A stretch of 64,000 nt of DNA, from contig NC_059082.1 of assembly GCF_020497125.1 (NCBI RefSeq), positions 29,906,965-29,970,964 of the forward strand. Direction: 5' to 3'. Both the position numbers and the translations under genes were made by a program. Each line of letters opens with the position of its first letter. Within the stretch, counting starts at the first letter, position 1. Source of the stretch: Mauremys mutica (Eukaryota; Chordata; Testudines; Geoemydidae). Below the pieces are notes generated by a model. It saw only the letters and a program-made list of their open reading frames with translations. It was not told the DNA's origin and searched no databases. Positions 34,318-46,100 of this stretch are shown one piece after another.

Positions 34318-34360
34318 CAGCAAAATAAATAAATAATTAAATAAATAAAAAATAATGAAA
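34318..34360. repeat. (ATAA)n low-complexity tract
   Basis: Repeats of AAATAAATAAATAATTAAAT across about 40 bp, 250 bp downstream of an APBA2 donor site. Confidence 0.75.
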
Positions 34361-34607
34361 AAACCCAAACCCTCAGCATAAAAATAAAATACTAACAAAT
34401 GGCAACTTTGACAAATATAGGACAAATATTGACAAATGCCAATATGGTGTATCCTTTCCAAATGCTGGTATCCATTTCAATGGTGTGTTTAACCACATAT
34501 TCAGTAAAAACAATTTCTTTCTCAACATGTGAGAACATGTTATTCTGAAGTGAGAGCCATTGTGTAAAATCAGCAATTTATTTTAAGCATTATGATTAAA
34601 CACTTAC

Positions 34608-34694
34608 CTGTGTATCTGCATTCAGAACTTTAATCCTCTGTGTGGAGATGAACAGATCCACTTCAGTCAAGGCCTGGGAATCTCCCTCAGAAGT
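34608..34694 (-). CDS. APBA2: APBA2 exon, PTB domain central strands
   Basis: An 87-nt exon, phase 0 at both ends, encoding 29 residues: [17 protein letters not shown] followed by [12 protein letters not shown]. The first part is an acidic/polar loop; TEVDLFIS and RIKVLNA are consecutive PTB beta strands. The acceptor is CTTTTAG above 34694 and the donor CAG|GTAAGTG below 34608, both strong. The sequence is near-identical to mammalian Mint proteins after the variable SEGDSQA segment. It joins directly to ETMMDH of the next exon. Confidence 0.95.
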
Positions 34695-35276
34695 CTAAAA
34701 GACAGTTGCATTGTAACAAAGGGAATTTTAATTTTCTATTTAAAGTATCTCCACTGATCACTTCAAGCAAAATGTAATGTTGAACAATTACATTGCTGAG
34801 CTACTACAAAGACAGCTATTCAAAGGTGTTTCCATATACATGCAAATTTATTATTAGAGGACATTTACTGCAGAGGAAGAGATTTTTTCGGGGGGGTGAG
34901 TATGAACTTTCAGAGCTCATGGATGGTGCTGGATTGACGTCCTCTATTTATTGACATAACTGGAGAAATGGCATGGATACTTTCCCACACTGTCTCATCT
35001 GCATGCCTCAGCCCTGTTCTTGAGGCACCACCAACAGATATTAGAGAGTAGTCTATTCTCCATACCTATTCAGTCCTTGCCATTGGTACTAGAATTACTA
35101 ATAAGGATGCAAATCAGAGCTAATTGTTGTGGTGATTTAGTTTTTTGGTGACACCATTAATTGAGAACTGAACTGAGACCCAAATTATTTCACATAAGGC
35201 CAAATGGCTTTCAGATGAAAATGGGAAGTTCCTTACTGTGTACAGTAACTGGAGTTCTTCAAGATGTGCTCTCCAT

Positions 35277-35490
35277 ATGCAGATTCCACTATTATACCTA
35301 TCTCACAGAACTGGAAGGGACCCTGAAAGGTCATCGAGTCCAGCCCCCTGCGTTCACTAGCAGGACCAAGTACTGATTTTGGCCCCAGATCCCTAAGTGG
35401 CCCCCTCAAGGATTGAACTCACAACCCTGAGTTTAGCAGGCCAATGCTCAAACCACTGATCTATCCCTCCCCCGTGATGTACATTCCACT
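35277..35490 (-). mobile_element. tRNA-derived SINE (turtle Cry-like), with target duplication
   Basis: The minus-strand element at 35291-35476 reads GGGGGAGGGATAGATCAGTG then TTGAGCATTGGCCTGCTAAA, a tRNA-like A box, and GTGAGTTCAATCC, a B box; its 3' part ends with a CR1-like TCCCTTCCAGTTCTGTGAGA tail. The 14-bp flanks ATGCAGATTCCACT (35277-35290) and ATGTACATTCCACT (35477-35490) match at 12 of 14 positions and look like a decayed target duplication. Confidence 0.88.
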
Positions 35491-36006
35491 GATGATGTAC
35501 AGAAAACTGGATGGAGTAGCCATGTGTTGTTGTGTCCATGGCCCATTGGTCAGTGGTGATGAAGGATCAAGCATGCCTGAAGCAAGCTAGTGAATTTCTA
35601 GAATCATTGGAAGTAGAGCACATCTCTCAACCATACCATCAAAATGAGTGTTTCTGGGACTGGGAAGGTTAGTTAATTTGTGACAGAGCAGTGGGTTGTC
35701 CCCTCCTGTAGAAACGCTGTCATTCCCTGGGTGGTTCTGATGACCTTTGGTGGTAGAAGGGCTGGGGGATAGGTCGCTGAGAAGGATATGATTGTTTTAT
35801 GTGTTTCCTCTGGAGAACTGGCATGTAGACTACAAGGGAACAATGGTGGCTTAGGAGTCCTTCAGCAAGTGCAGGGCCTTCTTTGTCTAAGAGACGAACA
35901 ATTCAGCTCCTTCGAAAGGCAGATCCTCCACTGTCGTTTGGACTTCTCTGGGGAATCCCAATCCCCCAAGTCACAATGTCCATCACATAATGACCACCAT
36001 TGCCAC

Positions 36007-36351
36007 TTATCTTGCAGTTATATCCACCACATTGAGCGCTGCTTGGAGACTTGTCCTGGCTACAAATTGGCCATCTTTAACTAGCAGTGTGAAGTCCTCA
36101 CAGATCTTATTGGGCAGGCTATCCACAAAGACAAGCAGTCTCTTGTGTATATAAAAGTCATACTTGGCCATTATGGTCTGATAATTGGCCAGGCAAAACT
36201 GTAGACTTGTTGAGGAATAGGCTTTCTGGTCAGATAAATCTAGTCTCTTTGGCTCCCAATCCTTTGGCGTGAACCTGAATTGTTTTGCTTTTTCATTTGT
36301 CACAGTGACGACTAGTGAGAATCCAGTAGGGTGTGTGTAAAAGAACGCCAC
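36007..36351 (-). pseudogene. DIRS-like gag fragment
   Basis: A 114-codon open segment, FYTHPTGFSLVVTVTNEKAK through KRLDLSDQKAYSSTSLQFCL, then ANYQTIMAKYDFYIHKRLLV and LVKDGQFVARTSLQAALNVV. The spacing of YTHP..SLVV, PK..E.KRLD, YSS.SLQ..ANYQ....YDF and ARTSLQAALN matches my recollection of the gag-like protein of DIRS elements in reptiles and birds. No Zn-knuckle is seen. The alternative is a Gypsy/ERV gag. It is cut off on both sides. Confidence 0.55.
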
Positions 36352-36394
36352 ACCTTTAGGAGGCGCCTGATATTTTTAACTGCCTTGTGAGAGG

Positions 36395-36580
36395 TGGAAA
36401 TGGCAGAAGTTCTAAATTATGTTTTTGTTTCAGTTTTCACCAAAAAGTTTAGTAGAGATTGGACATCTAACATAGTGAATGCCAGTGAAAATAAGATAGC
36501 ATCAGAGGCTAAAATAAGGAAAGAACAATTACAGGAGGGGGTAGTTCAGAAGCAGATCTCAAGATTTAATCATTAGGGAA
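36395..36580 (+). mobile_element. Small CR1/L2-like ORF2 fragment
   Basis: The translation MAEVLNYVFVSVFTKKFSRD then KEQLQEGVVQKQ resembles the linker between endonuclease and RT of CR1-clade LINEs (EVLNDFFASVFT). It is about 180 bp and flanked by DIRS-like DNA. Confidence 0.55.
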
Positions 36581-36732
36581 ACCTGAAGGCGGGCCTCTGT
36601 CCTTCTCTCAGGAGCTGAAAGACTTGCAAATCATACATTTACAGTGATGTGTGATTCTCCCACACAATAGCAGCACTTTGAGCTTCCATATGAAGCTGGA
36701 ATAGCTCCCTCACATGAAGGCCTGCATTTGAA

Positions 36733-36922
36733 TACAGGAATCACAGGGTTGGAAGCAACCTCAGGAGGTCATCTAATCCAACCCCCTGCTCAAAGGAGGA
36801 CCAATCCGCAGACAGATTTTTTTACCCCAGTTCCCTAAATGGCCCCCTCAAGGACTGAACTCACAACCCTGGGTTTAGCAGACCAGTGCTCAAACTGCTG
36901 AGCTATCCCTCCCCACCACGGA
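36733..36922 (-). mobile_element. tRNA-derived SINE with a CR1-type tail
   Basis: Minus strand: GGAGGGATAGCTCAGCAGTT then TTAGCAGACC-complement body and GTGAGTTCAGTCCTTGAGG B box. The 3' end (minus strand) GCTCAAA-type then GATGACCTCCTGAGG and TTCCAACCCTGTGATTCC is a CR1 terminus. This tail differs from that of the copies at 35291, 38819 and 46690. Confidence 0.82.
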
Positions 36923-38352
36923 CAATGCCATACCAGTGACAAAAAGTAATTCTAACAACTAAAGGTTGCAACAAGCAACCAAATGATTACAATTAAAAAC
37001 CATAAAAGCCAACACTATAAACTAAACTGTAAAAACTACTGCTAAAAACTCTAAGGGAAAGGTTGGCAGTCTTTTGGACAGTTGGGCTCCGACTCTAAGC
37101 TATGAGACGTTGAGAGGAACTGAATGGCGGTCTTTGTGCCTCACCCTTATATGCCCTCACAGCGGAGCATGAGGATTGAAGACAGTATGTACACTCTATA
37201 GGTACTGCTGGCCACAAAGATTCTGATCTCTAGCGCGCATATGAAGTGCATGCACACCATCAGTGGAATGAGCATATCGACAAGCACTCAAAGGAGAATG
37301 TCTGGTCACTTCTGAGTTGTGTTGAGTTAGGATCAGAGACCTAGAGGTGAAAGACTCTATATCCCATTACCAATATAGATTTCAGTGGAGAAGTGCCCAC
37401 ATCACAATGTCTACCATCACAATGGACACAGAATAGCATCCTTGTTGGCAGTCTCAGCAGAAACGAAGGACTGAATGGCCACGGAGCCTGAACTACACCT
37501 TCATCAGAAGAGGTGTTCCCTTCCAGCTGAGGCTTGGCTCACTGATGAAGCAGCATAGGGAAGCATGCTCTATTGCTGCCTGCACTCTACCTATATTTGT
37601 GGAAAAAGAGATGACTTTGTTCTCCAAGGGCTATCAATCCAGGACCACTCACCAGCACTGAATTCACTCACAAAAATTTAAAATAATGCATTTTTTGTTT
37701 TGTTAATTATATTCCAGGTGGGTCAAACAACATGCAAAGAGTGAAATCCACATTACACTTTGGCAAAGAACTAACTGCATCACTTAAAATCAAGACTATC
37801 ACAAATAATGAGATTCACTCTAATGACAGTTTTGACAATTACATTTAGCCTGACCCTATTGATGTATATTTTGTGTAATTGGGTGAAATATCTCATCAGC
37901 AAATTGTGGTAGTTACCATCTTGACTTGGAAAATTACACTTTGTGTGTGCTTAAATATCCAGAATAGTTTAATTAATACAAACACAATAAGTCACAATCA
38001 TATCAAATAACATCAGCAGCATTAATTGCTTCTCCTGTTAGAACAAGCATAAGCATTAGATTTTTAAAAATTCTCCCCATCATAAAACTGGCTGTTTATT
38101 CGGACTGACCAAACCACAGGACATTGTGACATTAAACAGAAGAAGAGCAGGAACAGACAAGCACTCCAGCAAGTGAAAGATGAAAGAAATAAACAAGTGT
38201 TTCTTGTTCCATCCAGTGGCCTACTATTAAACAAGTAACACCAAAATTACAACTTTATGAGGATCTGTAATGAAAAACACAACACTCCACAGGGAGCAAG
38301 GACAACAAAAGTGTAAACAAACATTAGCATTCAAGAAAAACAGTTTACACAC
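36923..38352. other. Intron, no gene
   Basis: After the DIRS-like block (to ~37330) about 1 kb of intron leads to the microexon. GAGCCTGAACTACACCTTCA around 37488 may belong to an old repeat but is not identified. Confidence 0.4.
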
Positions 38353-38388
38353 CGCTTTTTTCTTGATTTTAGCCGCCTTTTGCATCCT
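38353..38388 (-). CDS. APBA2: APBA2 alternative microexon (12 codons, basic)
   Basis: A 36-nt exon encoding RMQKAAKIKKKA, with six basic residues (five Lys, one Arg) among twelve. Acceptor CTACTCAG precedes it; the donor is GCG|GTGTGT, a weak non-consensus GT donor. It lies between SRVK of the previous exon and TSEGD of the next, both phase 0, so skipping is frame-neutral. As I recall, human APBA2 has two isoforms that differ by 12 residues here, and APBA1 has a similar optional MAQKLAKSRKK-type insert. The insert falls in the loop after the first helix of the PTB domain. That it is alternatively spliced is inferred from the weak donor and the human precedent; it is not visible in genomic sequence alone. 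Confidence 0.88.
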
Positions 38389-38507
38389 CTGAGTAGCAGC
38401 ATAAAAAAGAAAGCAGACAGATGCACACAAAAAAAGAGAAAAGACAGTGCATGAAGTCAGGGAAACCTTTTGATTATGATTCCAGACTCTTAAAACTCTT
38501 ATTTGAA

Positions 38508-38531
38508 AAGAAAAAAAAAAGGGGGGGGGGG
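38508..38531. repeat. A-run followed by G-run
   Basis: About 11 A followed directly by 10 or more G, 120 bp upstream (in gene sense) of the APBA2 microexon acceptor. Confidence 0.7.
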
Positions 38532-38818
38532 AGAGATCGATTTACAAGCTATACAGGTTTGAAGCATATTGACTTTAATGGGATAATGGACATTGTCAAC
38601 TGATTACAGAAATACTGTAGAGTGTTGTCTGTTAACAACTGCTCATTACATTTTTTCCTGCTGGATACACCATTACCTAAAACTGCATACCAGGTACTTA
38701 CATGTGCACTTTCAGGGTGTCCAAATCCCATATTTATTCATTCAAAAAGATATATTTGTACATACAAAAGCCATATTAGTCCCAGAAGTAACAAAAAATA
38801 AAAAAAAATGGAGATGTA

Positions 38819-38983
38819 CCTATTGCCTAGAACTGGAAGGTCATTGAGTCCAGTCCCCTACCTTCACTAGCAGGACCAAGTACTGATTTTTGCCCCAGAT
38901 CCCTAAGTGGCCCCCTCAAGAACTGAACTCACAACCTGGGGTTTAGTAGGCCAATGCTCAAACCACTGAGCTATCCCTCCCCC
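38819..38983 (-). mobile_element. tRNA-derived SINE (turtle Cry-like)
   Basis: Minus-strand copy: GGGGGAGGGATAGCTCAGTG then TTGAGCATTGGCCTACTAAA and GTGAGTTCAGTTC, with the tail truncated near 38825 (GACCTTCCAGTTCTAGGCAA). Confidence 0.85.
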
Positions 38984-39171
38984 AAAAATACTCTTAAGGC
39001 ACTAACATTTCAACATCAGGCTATGCTTATACTATGGTAGCTCTTACAAACTATTCTAAATGAAGAGTTTCATGCATCAAAATATGAAAGGCGGGTAATT
39101 CCCCTTAAATTTAAGGATACCGTTTCCTGAACAAAAGGATTTAAGGAACACTTTGTCTCTCATAACTTTTA

Positions 39172-39350
39172 GATCAGGACAGTGCTTAATCTGTAAGGAA
39201 AGAGGTGCAGGGGCTCAAGCAATTAGGTGCTGGGGCTCAAGCAATTTTTGTTACTTTGATGCGGCAAACCCAGAGGTGCCAGGACTATGAATTGTCAAGC
39301 TTAGAGGTGCCAGGACTCAGCCCTGGAACAAAATAAGCATTGGATCAGGA
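39172..39350. mobile_element. 163-bp hAT MITE with perfect 8-bp target duplication
   Basis: GATCAGGA is present at 39172-39179 and 39343-39350. The element starts CAGTGCTTAATCTGTAAGG and ends GGAACAAAATAAGCATTG, imperfect inverted repeats of the hAT/Charlie type. The interior holds two copies each of GGGGCTCAAGCAATT and GAGGTGCCAGGACT. Confidence 0.88.
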
Positions 39351-41249
39351 TCAAGTTTCGTTGAATGCTTTTGAAATGGACACGTGCAGAGATCAGACAC
39401 AGTACAGAACAATCTGTAGGTAGAGCCTGGACAACTCTTCAGAAGAGAGATTGCAAAAGGTGTTGGAGGAGAATCAAACTTCTGTCACTCGCCAAAAGGC
39501 TACTTATTTCACCTGTGTGGTCGGTGCCCTAACAAGCTGCAAAATATCACTCAGTTATGTTCACTGTATAGATGCACATGTGAATGAAAGGTCCACCTAA
39601 TTTCTGTATGAGTGTGTTAATATTTGTGGGGAATCAAGCATATGAAAGAAATATATGTAGTTTTAATGTGTTTGCAGAGCATGGATGTCCATGGTAACTT
39701 AGCATTCCCTTATGAGAGTTAAGAAGTAGGATCTCCAGTGTGATAGTTATCTCAAAGGGCAGGAGTGTATGTATGTGACACAGGCTAGCAATGCACATGA
39801 CACTTAGGTATGACACTGTGTGTATTCTCTTCTAGACTCTCCAAAGAATCCAGTGTATGCTGCCCATTTGGTAAAAGCCAATGGATTCCAGTTCAGTAAT
39901 CTAGTACACAGCTTTTGCCACCAGTAATATCACACCTCTCTAATGCTGCACCCTTTTAGGGGGGGAAATCCAACTCCAAGTAAAGTTAATGGAAAGATGC
40001 CCATCAGCTTTAATGGGAGTTGGACCTGGCCTCTAACCAGAATATTTGATGCAGCTTGGCAGTTATCCACGTCCATATATAATAGCTTTAACATTATCCA
40101 TGTTCAAATTCGCTCTTAGTTAATGACCTATAGGAATACTCATTTATTGTGGCCCTCGGTCTTCTTAAAGTATAAGCCTTATCACTGCCCTATGAAGAAT
40201 GGTGAGGTAACTGTGTACAGAGATTTCCCTGGCCCTTATGGAAGGGTGTGAGAAACCATACAAACTATTCAGTGAATCCAAGCAGAAGATGTATTAGCTT
40301 TGGCACAGGGCGGGTCCATGCTTAGGAATTCCCCTCCCCTTAAAAAGCTGAACTAAAGCACTGTTTGAAAGTTGGGGAGGGGTCTGGCCCCAGGAGACTT
40401 GAGGTAGCACAGGTCCTCCCCACACACAGCCTTGTGGTCTGGCAGATACTGACACTGCTGTCGCAGCTGAGTCCAGACCCCTTTCTTTCTCTGTGGGAAT
40501 GCAAACCAAAAAAGGTAGAATTCAGAGGAAATACCAGAACAGGAACTCACGATTCTCCCACCAGGGATCCCTTCTACAGATTTTTCCTCTCCCAAACAAC
40601 CTCTCCACCATATTTTTCAGGAAACCTATTTACACGATGATGAAGCAACTGCAACTCCTTGGCATATCACTACCACATTTAGTGAGCTAAAAGCACCCAT
40701 TAAAAAGGAATTTCCAGTAAATTAATTCTGAAATGGTGCTGCTCTGCCAGAGAGAGCCACCACTTCCATGCCCCATGAGACAAAGTGAACTTGGAAAAGC
40801 AATGCTGAAAAGCACTGTGTGTTTGGTTTTTTGCTCATTGTACAAGAAGTCTCTAAAATGACTCTCCTGGTGAAAGGCGATTTTGAAGTGAGGTTATTTC
40901 GAAGTTTGCAGTGCCTAAATAGCCCTGCTCTAGGACAGAAAAACAACGATCTGAGAAACACCTTTGAGACCTGCTGGCAGTACTTGCATGGTACAGTAGT
41001 TGCACTATCTACAAGTATCAAATACTCAGATAAAACTGATTAGTTCATAAGCTTGGTATGTACTGCCAAAGATTTTGTGAATCAAGCCATTAAAAATGCG
41101 CTATATTGAAATTAAGGTAAGAATTCACTTCTGCAGATCTTTAAATCTTTATTAACACTACTGTTGGATGCCATAATTTTCTTGTAACTGTAGTGTTTCT
41201 TTCAGCTCTGCCTCAAACTTCAGATACCTCAGGGACACCATTTTTCAAG
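39351..41249. other. Intron, no gene
   Basis: 1.9 kb of intron. A short inverted-looking motif (CCAACTCCAAGTAAAGTTAA then AATGGGAGTTGGACCTGG) at 39970-40035 is the only structure noted. ORFs at 40294-40640 have no family resemblance. Confidence 0.4.
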
Positions 41250-41448
41250 TACACCACTACCTCGATATAACAACACCCGATATAACACAAATTTGGATAT
41301 AACGCAGTAAAGCAGTGCTCCGGAGGGGGGGGGGGCGGGGCTGCGCACTCTGGTGGATCAAAGAAAGTTCAATATAACATGGTTTCATCTATAACGCGGT
41401 AAGAGTTTTTGGCTCCCAAGGACAGCATTATATCGAGGTAGAGGTGTA
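41250..41448. mobile_element. 195-bp DNA MITE, TA duplication, same ends as 11676-12706
   Basis: Element 41252-41446 starts CACCACTACCTCGATATAAC and its other end reads CACCTCTACCTCGATATAAT on the opposite strand. TA occurs at 41250-41251 and 41447-41448. It contains two more GATATAAC words and a G-run with GGGGCGGGGC. Confidence 0.85.
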
Positions 41449-41729
41449 CATCTATCAAATACATTAGGTTGAAGTACCTCCAAGTTCATCCACATTGGAC
41501 TTCTATGCATCCTTTTTGTAACATGCCAAGTTACTATACCTCCTATTTCAAGCACATGAAGACAATACATGATAATGACATCTTTTACTTCAGCTACATT
41601 GGGGCTGCTCTGCACTTCACTTGAAGTCCACTTCAAATGTCACCAACGTTTTTACAAAGTATATTTACAAAAGGCAAAAAAAGATTACAATTTTATGAAT
41701 AATAAAGCCAGCTACTCTTGTAACTCAGA

Positions 41730-41984
41730 CCAGGTCTACACTCAAAAATTAAGTCAATCTATGCTCAGGGGTGTGAAAAACCCACATCCCTCCACGACAT
41801 AGTAAAGCAGACCTAACCCCCAGTATAGACATTGCTAGGTCGACGGAAAAAACATTTCTGTTGACCTAGCTACCGCCTCTCGGTGAGGTGGATTAGATAG
41901 GCTGATGGGAGAATCCCTCCCATTTCTGTAGTGAGTCTCTACACTGATGGGCTGCTGCAACTGTGCTGCTGTAGCGCTTCAAAT
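41730..41984. mobile_element. Harbinger-type MITE, right end lost
   Basis: Begins CCAGGTCTACACTC, contains CTAGGTCGACGGAAAAAACA then TTCTGTTGACCTAGCTACCG and TCGGTGAGGTGGATTAGATA, and ends GCTGTAGCGCTTCAAAT. The GTCTACACT-type end matches the Harbinger element at 17405. The expected GTGTAGACA right terminus is missing, replaced by CTCGCCAAATCC. Confidence 0.75.
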
Positions 41985-43052
41985 CTCGCCAAATCCTCAC
42001 TTCTCTTTCCTTCTCTGTGTTTTCTATAAAAATTATAGCCACATTAATTATGTGCATACATCAGACTGCCATACAAAATATGAAGCTGAAAGCTTCTACC
42101 AGGACTGCCTTACACTTGACAGTTTAGCAGCAGAATTAATTAACAAAACTGTTTCTTGGCGTTAAATCAGTCAATGCTCATGTGGTGCTTGTGACTTCTC
42201 AAGAATCTCATGAGCAGGAATTCCAAGGTTTGGAATGCTCGAGAATCTGTAGCAGCAGAATAACAACCTTTAACGCCTTCCAAGCTTTTCTAAGGTCCAA
42301 ATCAAGAATCAATACAGATGTGTGTCTTGCTGAGCAGTTTATTTGACCCAAACTGGGTGTCTCCAAACAAATGCCGATTCTACTGATTAAATTATTTTAA
42401 ATGTGTATTTTTTTTCTGATTAACACTTCAATCTACACATTTCAGATCATGTCCTTATATATATGTAGATTCGATATAATGGTACAAATCTAAATAAATC
42501 AATTCTTCAAAGCATGCTTAAAAAATTCTTCTATCTGGATTATATATTCAAATAAAATGCATTTATTTCATTGACCACAGAAAGCACTGTGTGTTAAAAT
42601 ATTTCCATGCAAATCCATGGTTTTAAGTGATACAAACATAGATCTGGTAATGAACCTTCTTGCATTAAGAAAATAATATTTTGATGTTTTTTAAACGCTT
42701 TCAACTGCTTACATAACCTCTTACAGGATCTAACATGGCGACAGGAAGAAATCAGTCATAAACCAGTCTTCTATGCTTTACAGTTGGAATGTTTTCTTAT
42801 TACTGCCTGGATTTTACCTTCAGTACTTATACTGTACAATTTGGAATAGCCTCTGTAATAATTTATATTTTGTTTTTCAGAGGATTTGTATGTTCTACAA
42901 TGCTAGACCTGGAAACAGTGAGGATTTTCACATCAGCAGATACGTATTCACTTGAGTGCACCTCTCAGTAGGTTTGAAGCTTCAGACATTTCAGACTATT
43001 CAGAGTTCAGTTATCAAGGGAGTCTATTCTACAGACCATAAAAATCACCTAC
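41985..43052. other. Intron, no gene
   Basis: AT-rich intron downstream of the PTB-start exon. No repeat family recognised. Confidence 0.4.
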
Positions 43053-43198
43053 CTTGACACGGCTCACTGCCTCTTGAGCTTGCATCATTCTTATATTTTT
43101 GGAAGGGTTACGTTCTGAGAGCAGCTGTGTAGAACCCAAGTAATTGGCTGCAAAGATGATTCCATCAATGAGATCTTCAGGTTCACAGGGTCCTGGAA
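43053..43198 (-). CDS. APBA2: APBA2 exon, start of PTB domain
   Basis: A 146-nt exon encoding the final two bases of a Val codon and 48 residues, [20 protein letters not shown] through [12 protein letters not shown]. It opens the PTB domain: [12 protein letters not shown] is the first beta strand with the family's YLGS signature, followed by the conserved [17 protein letters not shown] helix. The PTB domain binds the internalisation motif of APP-family tails (established for X11/Mint proteins). Acceptor CTGTAG is just above 43198 and donor AAG|GTAGGT just below 43053. The exon ends in phase 0, which allows the downstream 36-nt microexon to be included or skipped without changing frame. No lesion is seen. 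Confidence 0.95.
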
Positions 43199-46100
43199 CT
43201 ACAGACAGGAATACAATTATTACCTTCCAAAAGGGAGTAGGGAGACAAAAAACTTAATGAAGGGTATTGCTACTTGCACAACCTTTCCTTAATACATTTC
43301 TTTCATTACAACAGCCTAATTAAAAGAAGCATTGCAAAGTCCAGCACACATTAAACAGTATACTTATTTCCCAAAATTATGTCTCAAACACCTAAAACGC
43401 AAATGTGTGGTATTTAAAAATCTGCATAATGTTTTGATCTTGGAATTAGAGAGTAGTTCATTGTAGCATGCTGCCTTGGGAAAAGCACAACAGAGCTCTT
43501 CACTGTACTAGGCCAAATACTGCTCTCAAATGCATGCACAAGCTTCCTTCCAATTGATATTAATGTAACATTCATAATACGTTACATGTATTGAGTGTTC
43601 TTATCTGTGGGCCAAATTCTGTTCTTCTATTTGGGTTTCTTGGTACCTATATATGTCAATGGGAATGAAAAAAGTGCAAGATCGCCAAACTCTCTGCCAA
43701 CTACAATAGAACCTTGTTAGCTCACATTAATGACAGACACCCATGGGCAACAACTGCATGTTGTGAATCAGCAAGTAAGGAAACTCAAGAACACTTTATG
43801 TATCACATTCTAGGGTTGATACAGGTAGGTGTGATGTAGGGGGTCAAATGTCTGAGCATCACATCCATGTACAACACCTGGCAGGTCTGAGACAGAGGTA
43901 TTCCTTTGCTGTGGTAGATGATGTTAATGCAAAAATCCACAGTCAAAACAGCACCTCATTTCATACACCCAAGAACTTTAAAAAGGAACAAAAGCTGCAA
44001 GTCGGGCAAAAATATTAGTCAGAAACAGAAGATTTGGAGTACATTTGTGTACTTTACTTCAAGAGAGGACCACTACTGAACTTCAAAGCCTGAGGACAAT
44101 GCTACCCACAACAGAAAAGAAAAGAAGCTGTCTTTGTGCTCTCTGGCCATATGATGGACCTGAGTTCAGGAACTGATTGACAGACAGACAGCTTCCAGAC
44201 TCGTACAGATGGTATACACTAATAACTGGGGGGAATAAAGAAGTCCAAATAGCCTGCCAAGGATTAACACTAAGGGTAGAGCTGCACAGCACATCAATCA
44301 CCCCATCCATCTGAAAGAAGGGAAGATGCCAGATGGGAGCTGAAGAAGAGAAAAAAGTGGACAGATTAATCATCAAAAATAAGTTCCAAATGTCCTTATT
44401 TTCTCTTCATTTTTTATTCCAGTTTTTTTTCACTCAAATTTAAGCCCCAATCCAGCAAAGCACATATGCACATGTTTAGCTTAATAGATAGACTCACTGA
44501 CTTCAGTGAGATTTTCAAATTAACTACCATTTTACAAACTGCTTTAGCAACTGCCAGGATAATTTTCCAGGGATGGAAAGAGGAGAGGAGGCGGGACGGA
44601 GAGAGAAATAAAGGATGGTATTTATACTGTACTTGTGTTATGCTCATCTCCTTTATTCAATGGTTAAGTCTTATTTTCAGCTTGATTACATCAACACTAA
44701 AGCGGCAGTCACTCCACAATTTTGGCACCAATCCCTTGACTGTAAATACTGTGTTCTCCAACAGCTCTACAACGGGAACTTGCTATGAGCCATATCAACA
44801 TGCCAAGCTGCTAAACCATCTCTCCCAAGTAAACAAATTAATTGTGTGAGGGGGAAAAAGGGACAGTGAATGGAGATGCTAATTTAATTTAAAAAAAAAA
44901 AAACTCAAACCCCAACAATTTTCTGGTAAAGTGAACTTGCTTACGTATATAACCAACTGAACTGGTCTGATGCATGCATGGGCGAGCCCTTGAACAGGAA
45001 AAATAAATACCATGCTACTTTGATAGAATGCACTACTTGCATCTACTTTAATTAGTGGATATTTCTAATTCCTCATTGTCCTAAATTCTAATTGAAAAAA
45101 AAATCATCAAACACAAATTGAGTGTGATTAAACCCTTAAATTTCTTCATCAGAAAATGCTGCTGCCTCTTACACTTCCATACAGACCAAACATCTGACTG
45201 CTATAATGTCAGCCTCCTGCAGAAACAAAACAGTCTTTGTAATTCGGTAATCACTGTACATTTTAAAAAAAATCAATACTAACAGCCCCACGGTCTCCAG
45301 AGACCGAACATTAACTAACCAACATTAACACAAAATGGAGCAATTTGTTCGGTTAGGGAAGACTGCAGTTTCAAACTTCCAAAGGGTAATTATTTACAAC
45401 AATGAGCCAGATTTTGCTATAAACTAAACTAGTGTAAATCTAGTGCTAATCCACTAACCTCAATTCAATTATTCTGGATCTTGATCAATGTGACTCAAAG
45501 CAGAATTTAGCCCAGTGTGCTGGGGAGAGAATTTTTTTAAAATAACTGAACATATCTTGATAGTACCCTCTAAAAAAATTAGAAGGAACCTCAACCAAAT
45601 CTGTAGGAGTCTACTCATCAAAGAAACTGTGTGACCAGTTCCAAAGTGGGTCACATCATTTACCTACTATCTCAAGAATCAATTATAGTGGGTGCAGTTC
45701 TAAACTACTGAATGAGTAAGAACAATCAGCAAAAATTCCACAAAGACATCAGATTTTAGATTTGTGATCCCATCTAATGAGCTGATTTCAGCACAGTTTC
45801 TCTTTAAGGTGTTCTGGTCCCCTCTACCCTGCTTCACCAAAAAGGATATATATATACTTTACAAAGAACTGATGCATCTCTTTGCTGAAATGTATATAAT
45901 GCCTTTTCAGGCCTAGCTTTTCATCTCATGTATCTTTGTCTCTTCTACAGCACACAACTAAACATATTGCCATAATACTTACAAATCCTCTCCTATACAA
46001 TCCTTGGCAAGTCAAGCAATGACCAGAAGTCTGATCCATAATGCTGCAGGATTTGCAACAAAATGTTTTAGAAAAAGAAGTGACACTTATCTACAAATAT

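Larger units (their letters stand above)
35235..37330 (-). mobile_element. DIRS-like retrotransposon remnant, interrupted
   Basis: The core is a gag-like segment at 36007-36351. Flanking words match what I recall of turtle DIRS-type elements: GTAACTGGAGTTCTTCAAGA then TGTGCTCTCCATATGC at 35245-35285, and a GCGGAGCATGAGG ... GCATATGAAGTGCATGCACA block at 37160-37260. A tRNA SINE (35291-35476), a small CR1 fragment (36395-36580) and another SINE (36733-36922) have inserted into it. No RT, RNase H or tyrosine recombinase was found. Limits are approximate and the class call is from memory. Confidence 0.45.

Noticed and set aside
38353..38430. Longer exon reading CFLFYAATQRMQKAAKIKKKA
   Set aside because: The upstream part is the polypyrimidine/acceptor region ending CTACTCAG; the phase-correct exon begins at RMQ.
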